From CALBPI01 sp038533155 (GTDB lineage: Bacteria > Pseudomonadota > Gammaproteobacteria > Steroidobacterales > Woeseiaceae): a stretch of DNA of 64,000 nt. Location of the stretch: NCBI GenBank assembly GCA_038533155.1, contig JBCAZH010000007.1, forward strand, positions 24,411 to 88,410, written 5' to 3'. Position 1 is the stretch's first letter. Every line of letters begins with the position of its first letter. The position numbers and the translations under genes were made by a program. Shown here piece after piece: positions 51,224-58,772 of the stretch. The notes below the pieces were generated by a model that was not told the origin of the DNA, made no database searches, and saw nothing but the letters and a program-made list of their open reading frames with translations.

Positions 51224-51972
51224 TGGACCGAGTGCAGCTGACGCCGGCCTGGGTGCTGCACCGGCGAGACTTCCGAGACTCCAGTCAGATTGTGGAGTTG
51301 CTGACCGCCGAACATGGCCGGGTCAGTGTGGTTGCGAAGGGCATCAAGCGACCTAAGAGCCGACTCCGCGGATTGTTGCAGCCGTTCCGGCTGCTACGGG
51401 TCTCCTGGGTGGCGAAGCGAGAGCTTGGAACGTTGACCGATGTGGACGCCGAGTCATCGCCGCCGACAGCTTTATCGGGGGATGCGTTGTTGGCGGGTTA
51501 TTACGTATCCGAGCTATGTTTGAAGCTCACTCACAAGCATGACCCGCATCCAGAACTGTTCGATCTCTATGGACAGGTTATCGAAGCACTGCGATCAAGC
51601 GCTAGCGTAGATGCGTGCTTACGGCCTTTTGAGGATCGCCTTTTGCGTGAGTTGGGATTCGGGGTCAACTGGAGTGTCGATATCGAGACAGGTCAATCTG
51701 TCGAACCGCAATACCGATACACGATGGTGCCGAATTCAGGACCAAGGCGAGTCGCCGATGCGGCGCTCGAGGTCGATTCGATCGGCGGCGATTACCTGCT
51801 GCAAATCGCCGATGGCGACTGGTCCGCGACTGAGACGCGACGCGTCGGGCGGCATATACTGGCGCGAGCGTTGGACGTGCAACTCGAAGGTAAGACGCTG
51901 CAAACGCGTCGAGTACTGCGTGAGATGCGCAACCATGTCTCACCTCGAACGAATAATGAGAGTAAACATTGA
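51223..51972 (+). CDS. recO: RecO, RecFOR recombination mediator
   Basis: 249 aa, GTG start. The N-terminal OB fold (AWVLHRRDFRDSSQIVELLT, RVSVVAKGIKRPKSRLRGLL) and helical C-terminal domain are typical. Loads RecA on SSB-coated DNA. In the conserved rnc-era-recO-pdxJ order. Confidence 0.93.
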   Translation: MDRVQLTPAWVLHRRDFRDSSQIVELLTAEHGRVSVVAKGIKRPKSRLRGLLQPFRLLRVSWVAKRELGTLTDVDAESSPPTALSGDALLAGYYVSELCLKLTHKHDPHPELFDLYGQVIEALRSSASVDACLRPFEDRLLRELGFGVNWSVDIETGQSVEPQYRYTMVPNSGPRRVADAALEVDSIGGDYLLQIADGDWSATETRRVGRHILARALDVQLEGKTLQTRRVLREMRNHVSPRTNNESKH

Positions 51973-52712
51973 TGCTTAGACCCATCGATCTTGGAGTGAA
52001 TGTGGACCATGTAGCAACGCTGCGCCAAGCGCGCGGTGAGCGCTACCCGGATCCGCTGGCCGCCGCGCTGCTGGTCGAACAGCACGGTGCCGACTCGATC
52101 ACGATACATCTAAGGGAGGATCGACGACACATCCAAGATCACGATGCTCGCCGAATTTGTGAAAGTGCCCAGACGCGCGTGAATCTGGAGATGGCTCTGG
52201 CCGAGGAAATGGTGGCGATCGCGCTGCAGCTGAAGCCCCAGGATGTTTGTATCGTTCCAGAGCGCCGCGAGGAAGTCACTACCGAGGGAGGCCTGGACGT
52301 CGCCGGGCAATTGGCGCGCGTCAAAAGCGCCGTCGAACGACTGGATCTCGAGGGCATACGCACGTCATTGTTCATCGATCCCGATCGGCGCCAGATCGAT
52401 GCGGCGGTTGATTCCGGTGCACCGGTGATCGAGCTGCACACGGGCGCCTATGCGCAAGCGGACGGTGCCGAGGCACAGGCTTTGCGAGACGTCATCGCCG
52501 CGGAGGCGGACTATGCGTTGAGTCGTGGACTGAAGGTACACGCTGGCCACGGGTTGACGATTCACAATGTGACACCAATCGCATCGATTGCATCGATTAC
52601 CGAGTTAAACATCGGGCACAGTCTGGTCGCCGATGCCGTCTTCGTTGGATTGCCGGAAGCCGTGCGTCGGATGAAAGCTCTGATGATCGAGGCGCGAGGC
52701 CATACGGCGTGA
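51972..52712 (+). CDS. pdxJ: Pyridoxine 5'-phosphate synthase
   Basis: Last step of DXP-dependent PLP synthesis, using 1-deoxyxylulose-5-phosphate. 246 aa TIM barrel; LGVNVDHVATLRQARG, HLREDRRHI, ETEL-type VIELHTGAYA and the ELNIGHSLVADAVF end. ATG 51972 overlaps the recO stop by one base; TTG 51969 is less likely. Its presence implies DXP is made, although the MEP gene dxr is not in its usual slot. Confidence 0.95.
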   Translation: MLRPIDLGVNVDHVATLRQARGERYPDPLAAALLVEQHGADSITIHLREDRRHIQDHDARRICESAQTRVNLEMALAEEMVAIALQLKPQDVCIVPERREEVTTEGGLDVAGQLARVKSAVERLDLEGIRTSLFIDPDRRQIDAAVDSGAPVIELHTGAYAQADGAEAQALRDVIAAEADYALSRGLKVHAGHGLTIHNVTPIASIASITELNIGHSLVADAVFVGLPEAVRRMKALMIEARGHTA

Positions 52713-53089
52713 TCTACGGGATCGGCACGGATGTTTGCGAGATCTCGCGTATCCAGGCGTCGTTCGATCGATTTGGTGAGCACTTGCTCAATCGGTTGTT
52801 GCTCGATGAAGAGCGAGAGGCCTACGAACGCTATCGGCGAAAAGTGCGCTTCCTTGCCATGCGTTTCGCCGCCAAGGAAGCCTGCGTGAAAGCCATGGGT
52901 ACCGGCTTCGCCAACGGTATGTGGATTCGAGATGTCGGGGTTGTGAGCGATCCTCTGGGAAAACCCTTGGTGATTTTCAGCGACCGCGGAAAAGCCAAGT
53001 GTGAGGCGCTGGGTATCGGTGAGGCGCATGTCAGCCTGACCGACGAGGCGGGCCTAGTGGTTGCGATGGCAATCATGATGAGGGCTTAA
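52709..53089 (+). CDS. acpS: Holo-ACP synthase
   Basis: Transfers 4'-phosphopantetheine from CoA to apo-ACP. 126 aa, GTG start coupled by GTGA. Magnesium ligands D8 in YGIGTDVCEI and Glu in RFAAKEACVKAMGTG are intact. Confidence 0.95.
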   Translation: MIYGIGTDVCEISRIQASFDRFGEHLLNRLLLDEEREAYERYRRKVRFLAMRFAAKEACVKAMGTGFANGMWIRDVGVVSDPLGKPLVIFSDRGKAKCEALGIGEAHVSLTDEAGLVVAMAIMMRA

Positions 53090-53091
53090 CG

Positions 53092-53871
53092 ATGCACTGC
53101 ATGGTGTTTGATATTGAAACCGTCCCAGATATCGATTCTGGGCGACGTTTGTACGGGCTCGGCGAGCTGAATGACGACGATACCGTGGCTGCGATGCAAG
53201 CGTTGCGACGCGAGCGGTCAGGTACGGACTTCATGCCGCTCCATCTGCACAAGATCGTCGCGATTTCCGTCGCCCTTCGAACGGCTGAGGACTTTCGCGT
53301 ATGGAGTCTTGGAGATTTAGAGTCGTCGGAAGCTGAGCTGATTCAGCGCTTCTTCGATGGGATCGAGCGTTTCGTGCCCGATCTCGTGAGTTGGAACGGC
53401 ACCGGGTTCGACCTTCCCGTGCTGCACTATCGCGCGCTTCTACATGGCGTTGCGGCCGGCACTTACTGGGAAAATGGCGATCATCAACGAGATTTTCGCT
53501 ACAACAGCTATCTCGGGCGTTATCACTGGCGACACATCGATGTGATGGATGTTTTGTCCGCCTTTCAGCCACGGGCTCGGGCGCCGCTTGACGATATCGC
53601 CGTGATGCTTGGATTCCCCGGCAAATTGGGAATGAGTGGAGACAAAGTGGCTGAGGTTTATGCTGCCGGTGATCTCAAGCGTATCAGAGACTATTGCGAG
53701 ACGGACGTATTGAATACCTTTCTCGTATATCTCAAGTTCGAGCGTATGCGAGATCGATTGGACTCGGACGGCCTTGCTCGAGAGTTGCATCGCGTACGCG
53801 AATGGCTAGGCCGGCAGGAGCAGTCGCACTGGGTTGAGTATCTCAACGCTTGGGAGTCGGGCCGTGGGTAG
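53092..53871 (+). CDS. PolB-family 3'-5' exonuclease-like protein
   Basis: 259 aa stand-alone exonuclease domain of the DNA polymerase B exo2 type. The DEDDy set is visible: D7 and E9 in VFDIETVPDI, the middle Asp in SWNGTGFDLPVLHYRA, and Tyr plus Asp in RDYCETDVLNTF. No polymerase domain follows. The substrate and cellular role of these small proteins are not established. Three bases after acpS and overlapping rlmD. Confidence 0.85.
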   Translation: MHCMVFDIETVPDIDSGRRLYGLGELNDDDTVAAMQALRRERSGTDFMPLHLHKIVAISVALRTAEDFRVWSLGDLESSEAELIQRFFDGIERFVPDLVSWNGTGFDLPVLHYRALLHGVAAGTYWENGDHQRDFRYNSYLGRYHWRHIDVMDVLSAFQPRARAPLDDIAVMLGFPGKLGMSGDKVAEVYAAGDLKRIRDYCETDVLNTFLVYLKFERMRDRLDSDGLARELHRVREWLGRQEQSHWVEYLNAWESGRG

Positions 53872-55219
53872 GAAACTTTCCCGCGAACCGGTTGTGAGTG
53901 GTATTCGTGCACTGACTCACGATGGTCGCGGCATTGCCGACAGTGAAGGCAAAGCGGTTTTTGTGGAAGGTGCGCTGCCAGGGGAACGTGTGCAGTGGAC
54001 TCGAGCCCGTCGCAAGCGAAACTACGATGAAGCCCGTTGCGATACTGTGCTCGAGGCCAGTGCGGATCGGGTGGAGCCCGCTTGCGATGTATTCGGAATC
54101 TGTGGCGGTTGTGTGATGCAGCACATGAGCTTAGAGCTCCAACTGTCTACAAAACATCAAGTTTTAGTTGATTGCTTATCGCGTGTGGCCGGTCTGGAAC
54201 CGCGAAGTTGGCTCGCACCCGAGATGGCAGATGCCTGGAATTATCGGCGGCGTGCTCGGCTCGGCGTGCGTTTCGTCGATGCTCGAAATCGGGTGCTCGT
54301 CGGTTTTCGCGAACGCTTCAAACCCTATATCACGGATATGAAGTCTTGTCCGGTCCTCGTTCGTCCGGTGGACCAACTGATCGATCCGTTGGCTCAGTGT
54401 ATTGGCGAGTTATCCATCGCACGCCGATTGCCACAAGTCGAAGTGACGGTGGGTGACCCGCCGGCCGGATCCGATCAACCGGTGATTGTTCTTGCGATGC
54501 GGGTATTGGATCCGCCGACCGAAGCCGATAAGGAGGTCTTAGCGGCTTTTTCTGAACGACACGGTGTTTGGATTTTTCTTCAAAGCGGTGGGCCGGACAC
54601 GTTGCAGCCGTTGCCGCGTACGGACGGTGAGATCGCGCCGCCGCTGACGTACAAATTATCGGGTCACGACGTTGAGCTCGAGTTTGAACCCAACGATTTC
54701 ATCCAAGTTAACGCACGGATGAACGAACGCATGGTGGGCCTTGCGATAGAACATCTCGATCCCCAGCCGACCGACCGTGTCCTGGACCTGTATTGTGGTA
54801 TCGGCAACTTCACGCTACCCATCGCACGCCTTGCCGGCGAAGTTCATGGTGTTGAAGGTGAGCTTGGCCTTACCGCTCGCGCCAAAGACAATGCGATTCG
54901 AAACGGTATTCAAAACGTCAGCTTTTCCGCAGCGGATTTGTCGCAAACCGAGTCGATCGCGACGTTGACCGCCAAACCTTGGGATCGTGTGCTGCTGGAT
55001 CCGGCGCGAGCGGGTGCTCAAGAATTCGCTGAAAACGCGAGTCGAATCGGGGCAGCGCGAATCGTCTATGTGTCTTGCAACCCCGGTACTCTCGCAAGAG
55101 ACGCCAAGATTCTGACTGAGACGCAGGGCTACGAGCTAGCTACAGCCGGAGTGATGAATATGTTTCCGCATACCGCGCATGTCGAATCCATTGCGGTGTT
55201 CAACCGAGTGGAAGCGTAA
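53864..55219 (+). CDS. rlmD: RlmD, 23S rRNA m5U1939 methyltransferase
   Basis: 451 aa. An N-terminal TRAM domain, then the Fe-S cysteines (ACDVFGICGGC and SCPVL), and a SAM methyltransferase with VLDLYCGIGNFTLPIA and the catalytic Cys in YVSCNPGTLARDAK. GTG 53864 has GGGAG seven bases upstream and overlaps the exonuclease gene by eight bases; the TTG at 53834 is less likely. Confidence 0.92.
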   Translation: MGRKLSREPVVSGIRALTHDGRGIADSEGKAVFVEGALPGERVQWTRARRKRNYDEARCDTVLEASADRVEPACDVFGICGGCVMQHMSLELQLSTKHQVLVDCLSRVAGLEPRSWLAPEMADAWNYRRRARLGVRFVDARNRVLVGFRERFKPYITDMKSCPVLVRPVDQLIDPLAQCIGELSIARRLPQVEVTVGDPPAGSDQPVIVLAMRVLDPPTEADKEVLAAFSERHGVWIFLQSGGPDTLQPLPRTDGEIAPPLTYKLSGHDVELEFEPNDFIQVNARMNERMVGLAIEHLDPQPTDRVLDLYCGIGNFTLPIARLAGEVHGVEGELGLTARAKDNAIRNGIQNVSFSAADLSQTESIATLTAKPWDRVLLDPARAGAQEFAENASRIGAARIVYVSCNPGTLARDAKILTETQGYELATAGVMNMFPHTAHVESIAVFNRVEA

Positions 55220-55222
55220 CGC

Positions 55223-56263
55223 ATGGCACTCGGGCCGCTGATGATCGATATCGAAGGTGTGGCCCTCACGCCGGCGGATCGAGACTTGTTGCGCCAGCCG
55301 GCCGTCGGCGGCGTAATCCTGTTCAAACGCAACTTCTCCGATCCCGAACAGCTGAGAGATCTGATTGCCGAAATCAAGGATTTGCGCCGGCCCGCATTGT
55401 TGGTGGGCGTGGACCAAGAGGGCGGGCGTGTGCAACGGTTTGGGGCGCCGTTCACGGCGCTGCCGCCGCTGGGATGGTTCGGTCTGGTGCACAAGCAGGA
55501 TCCGACTCTTGCGCTCGATCTCGCGCGTCAGACGGGATGGTTGTTGGCAGCGGAGCTGCTGTCCGTCGGGGTCGATCTGTCATTCGCGCCGGTGCTCGAC
55601 TTGCACCATGGCGTCAGCACAGTTATTGGCGATCGGTCACTGCATCGTAGCCCGGATGTTGTAGTCGCGCTGGCAACGCGGATGATGCACGGGATGAAAG
55701 AGGCGGGCATGTCCGCGGTAGGTAAGCATTTTCCCGGTCACGGGGCAGTGGTTGCGGATTCTCATTTTGAACTGCCGACCGATCGCCGCGAATACTCGCA
55801 AATGTTCGACGACATCAGTGTGTTTGAGCGCATGATTGCTGCCGGTTTGCCCGCCGTGATGACAGCCCATGTTGTGTATTCGGCGCTCGACCCGATGCCG
55901 GCGAGTTTTTCCAGTTGGTGGCAAAAACAGGAACTCCGCCAGAGACTCGGTTTTTCGGGAGCGATCGTTTCCGACGATCTTACGATGAAGGCCACCGGCG
56001 CTTACGGCACGATAGAAGAGCGAGCGGATCTTGCACTTGGCTCAGGAACCGATTTGGTGTTGATTTGCAACGATCGACCCGCGGCGGAGCGAGCGGTGGC
56101 GCACTTGTCCGACTGGCGGCAACCTGCATCCATGACTCGGCTCGCGCGTCTGCGTGGTGGTGCAACGTTCGATATCGATAACCTCTCGGCGACGCCGGAG
56201 TGGCAAGCGGCACGTGCTGCATTGGATTCGGCGTTGCAACGCGAATCTGGGGTGGGCCTATGA
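55223..56263 (+). CDS. nagZ: NagZ, beta-N-acetylhexosaminidase
   Basis: Cytoplasmic GH3 enzyme removing GlcNAc from recycled anhydromuropeptides. 346 aa. GVDQEGGRVQRF, the histidine of GKHFPGHGAVVADSH, and the nucleophile Asp in VSDDLTMKA are all present. Overlaps the next gene by ATGA, a pairing also seen in Pseudomonas. Confidence 0.95.
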   Translation: MALGPLMIDIEGVALTPADRDLLRQPAVGGVILFKRNFSDPEQLRDLIAEIKDLRRPALLVGVDQEGGRVQRFGAPFTALPPLGWFGLVHKQDPTLALDLARQTGWLLAAELLSVGVDLSFAPVLDLHHGVSTVIGDRSLHRSPDVVVALATRMMHGMKEAGMSAVGKHFPGHGAVVADSHFELPTDRREYSQMFDDISVFERMIAAGLPAVMTAHVVYSALDPMPASFSSWWQKQELRQRLGFSGAIVSDDLTMKATGAYGTIEERADLALGSGTDLVLICNDRPAAERAVAHLSDWRQPASMTRLARLRGGATFDIDNLSATPEWQAARAALDSALQRESGVGL

Positions 56264-57015
56264 GCGCGCGGTTCGCGGTGATTGGTGGTACCGGGACAGG
56301 TGTTAACACGCAGGGCGAGCTCGTTGACGAGCAGGTCGTCGATACGCCGTTCGGTGCGCCTTCGGCGCCGTTGCGGCAGTTTTTGATCGATGGCCGACCT
56401 GTATGGTTCTTGCCCCGGCATGGCGACGGCCATCAAATTGCGCCACATCTTGTCAATTACGCGGCAAACCTCACTGCACTCCACGATGTCGGTGTCACGC
56501 ATGTGATTGCCTTGAACGCTGTCGGCATCATCGGTCGACGTGCGCCCGTTGGTGGCTTGCTCATCCCCAACCAGATCATCGATTACACCTGGGGTCGTCG
56601 TCATACGGTGCGTGATGGCGACGTCGCAGTGTTGGACCACATCGATTTTACCGAGCCTTATTCGGAGGAGCTGCGCGGTCAGCTGCTCGCCGCCGCACAA
56701 GCAGTGGGTCTCGAGGTTGCCGATGGCGGCGTTTATGGCGCGACGCAAGGTCCGCGGCTCGAAACGGCCGCCGAAGTGGCCCGGTTGGCGCGAGATGGGG
56801 TCGAAGTCATCGGAATGACCGGGATGCCCGAGGCCAGCATCGCTCGCGAGCTGGATTTGTCCTATGCCTGCATTGCGTTAATCGTCAACGAAGCTGCCGG
56901 GCAAGGCGAGGGCGATATCCATGCCCAATTGCATGCGGCGATGGATCAAGCCCGATCAGCGGCAAATCTACTGCTCGCCTCATTCTTCGAGACAATATTC
57001 GAGTCAAAAGGGTGA
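56260..57015 (+). CDS. S-methyl-5'-thioinosine phosphorylase (MTAP family)
   Basis: 251 aa purine nucleoside phosphorylase of the MTAP family: FAVIGGTGTG phosphate loop, FLPRHGDGHQIAPH, NAVGIIG and VIGMTGMPEASIARELDLSY. Directly follows nagZ, the position of the P. aeruginosa methylthioinosine phosphorylase gene, so MTI is the likelier substrate than MTA; the two cannot be told apart with certainty by eye. ATG 56260 overlaps the nagZ stop. Confidence 0.82.
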   Translation: MSARFAVIGGTGTGVNTQGELVDEQVVDTPFGAPSAPLRQFLIDGRPVWFLPRHGDGHQIAPHLVNYAANLTALHDVGVTHVIALNAVGIIGRRAPVGGLLIPNQIIDYTWGRRHTVRDGDVAVLDHIDFTEPYSEELRGQLLAAAQAVGLEVADGGVYGATQGPRLETAAEVARLARDGVEVIGMTGMPEASIARELDLSYACIALIVNEAAGQGEGDIHAQLHAAMDQARSAANLLLASFFETIFESKG

Positions 57016-57028
57016 TTTAGTTAGCATT

Positions 57029-57057
57029 TTCAGACCGCTACGCTCGATTTTTAGAAT
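57029..57057 (+). promoter_or_regulatory. Promoter of the PAS/GGDEF-like gene
   Basis: TTCAGA, 17 bases, TAGAAT: 4/6 and 5/6 matches with ideal spacing, in the 65-base gap after the MTIP gene. Confidence 0.5.
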
Positions 57058-57080
57058 AGTCACTGTTAAATCTAGAGGGT

Positions 57081-58028
57081 GTGTTGAAGATTGATCTAGG
57101 CCATTTCTTGAAAACGCCTTCGAAAAATGTGCTCAAGAGCATGCTGGACGGCCAGCCGAATCCGATGATTCTGGTTGATGCCGAAGAGGGCGGCTGGAGA
57201 ATTCTATATTTCAATCCCGCGTTCCTTCGCCTGGCAGACCTGTCAGCCGGCGAAGTCAGTGGTCAGAGCGCCCAGCCGCTACTAGAGCAGTTGGGCGGCA
57301 GCGGATTGACCGCTGCCATCGAAGGTGTCGGTGAGTTTCGACCACAGCAGGAATTCTCGTTCGTGTTGGTCGGTGGCGACGAACCGGATCGGCAAGTCAC
57401 AGGTAAAGTGAGTTTGACAACATCGTCGAGCCAACTGCGGGCCGTCTATTTTGAGATTGGTGTGGTGCACGATTCTCCGTCGGGAATCACAGCGTCGCTG
57501 AGTACGCTCCCGAGCGATGCCGTCACCGTGTTTCTCCGTCGGGATCCCTGGCTTGCTTTGTTGCGTCGCGACGCTGCGATCGCCGCGCGTGAGCAGTCCT
57601 GGCTGGCAGTGATTGTGTTCAGAGTCGATGCACTGGCGAGTTACATTGAAACGTTCGGCCAGCATGCTGGTGATTCGGCGTTGAAGAGAATCTCACACAG
57701 CATACGCCGACGGCTTCAGCGTGCTGGCGATACTGCCGCGCGTATTGCTGACGACGAGCTCGCCGTGTTGGTCCACAGCACAACCGCCCCTGCTGCCAGG
57801 AAGTTTGCAGATGCGATTTCCGAAGACATACAGGCACTCGCGATTCATCATCCAAAGTCCCCGCTAGGGCGTCACCTGACCTTGAGTGTGGGTGTGTGCG
57901 CGAGGGTGCCGAGAAACGAGGATGATGCGACGGCGATGCTCGAACAGGCTCGCTCGCAAATCGATGCACCGGACGGCATCGTCACGCTGTATCCGCTGTT
58001 GGATGATGCTGCCGGAAGCGACCAGTAA
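57081..58028 (+). CDS. PAS plus degenerate GGDEF protein
   Basis: 315 aa from GTG 57081 (TTG 57084 or ATG 57141 are alternatives). A PAS fold occupies about 20-130 (QPNPMILVDAEEG...FNPAFLRLADLS). The region 150-310 follows diguanylate cyclases: VFRVDALASYIETFGQHAGD aligns with the usual DxDxFKxxND...GHxxGD, and LTLSVGVCA with the SVG motif. The active-site GGDEF is replaced by ADDEL (223-227), so cyclase activity is doubtful; no RxxD inhibitory site is seen. Perhaps a c-di-GMP-independent sensor or a GTP-binding regulator. No membrane segment. Converges with csiV. Confidence 0.7.
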   Translation: MLKIDLGHFLKTPSKNVLKSMLDGQPNPMILVDAEEGGWRILYFNPAFLRLADLSAGEVSGQSAQPLLEQLGGSGLTAAIEGVGEFRPQQEFSFVLVGGDEPDRQVTGKVSLTTSSSQLRAVYFEIGVVHDSPSGITASLSTLPSDAVTVFLRRDPWLALLRRDAAIAAREQSWLAVIVFRVDALASYIETFGQHAGDSALKRISHSIRRRLQRAGDTAARIADDELAVLVHSTTAPAARKFADAISEDIQALAIHHPKSPLGRHLTLSVGVCARVPRNEDDATAMLEQARSQIDAPDGIVTLYPLLDDAAGSDQ

Positions 58029-58039
58029 GTCGTTGGGCG

Positions 58040-58768
58040 CTAGCCGGTTTCCTCAGGCGACCCTATCGCCGGTTTGCTGATCAACGCGACAGCGCCGAAT
58101 CGAGGATGATCGAAGAAGTGGGTTTCCCCGCTGCGCATTTTTCGCTTTTCTGAAATGCGGTAACGGACGCTGCTTGCGCCATAGTCGCCGCCGCCTTCAG
58201 CACCCATCGGTTTGCTCAATTCGAGATCCAACGTCAGGTGAAGGAACCGCTCTACGTACAGTGAAGCGGAGGCCGTTAGGCCGTTCGGTAGACCAGCGAC
58301 TCGATCCAAAGCGAGCGTGGTCATATCGGTCTGGCCGTATACGGTTTGCGTCCATGCCGCGTGCACCAGAGGACGGTAGTCGCGGCTGTTGCGCATCCGC
58401 GCAAAGGTTTCGCTAAGCGTGCGATCTTCCAGAGCAATGGGTGTCCAAACCAAAGGCTTCGGTTCCGCGTTAGGGTCTTCGTTGGCGGGTTCCTGATCCG
58501 CGTTCGGCGCGAGATCCGACATCGAATCGAGAACGCTCGCGCGCTCAGTCTTGAGCTGGGATTGGACACGGTCGCGGCCGCGATCGATGTATTGCCAATC
58601 CTCGCGCGCCCCGACCGCGCCACTGACATATTCGAAAACTATGATCTCGACTTCGAACTCTCGCGCAGGCTCAGGGACCTCGGCGGTGTCGGGTTGCTGT
58701 CCCTGCGCGGTAGGTGCTAAAGCGAAAAGGGCTCCGATCAATGCCGCGATGATAGATCTTTTGGTCAT
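58040..58768 (-). CDS. csiV: CsiV-family periplasmic protein
   Basis: 242 aa, signal peptide about 1-23 (RSIIAALIGALFALAPTAQG). FEVEIIVFEY near the mature N-terminus, LTLDLELS and GETHFFDHPRFGAVALI at the end are the conserved blocks of CsiV, a peptidoglycan-binding protein linked to growth with D-amino acids in Vibrio. It sits four bases downstream of mfd; this mfd-csiV pairing is common in gammaproteobacteria. The middle (80-115) is acidic and low complexity. Confidence 0.82.
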   Translation of the reverse strand: MTKRSIIAALIGALFALAPTAQGQQPDTAEVPEPAREFEVEIIVFEYVSGAVGAREDWQYIDRGRDRVQSQLKTERASVLDSMSDLAPNADQEPANEDPNAEPKPLVWTPIALEDRTLSETFARMRNSRDYRPLVHAAWTQTVYGQTDMTTLALDRVAGLPNGLTASASLYVERFLHLTLDLELSKPMGAEGGGDYGASSVRYRISEKRKMRSGETHFFDHPRFGAVALISKPAIGSPEETG

Positions 58769-58772
58769 AGCG

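Noticed and set aside
52565..52605. Short tandem repeat gcatcgatt in pdxJ
   Set aside because: Encodes IASIASI in the beta-alpha segment before ELNIGH; a coding coincidence and not a separate element.
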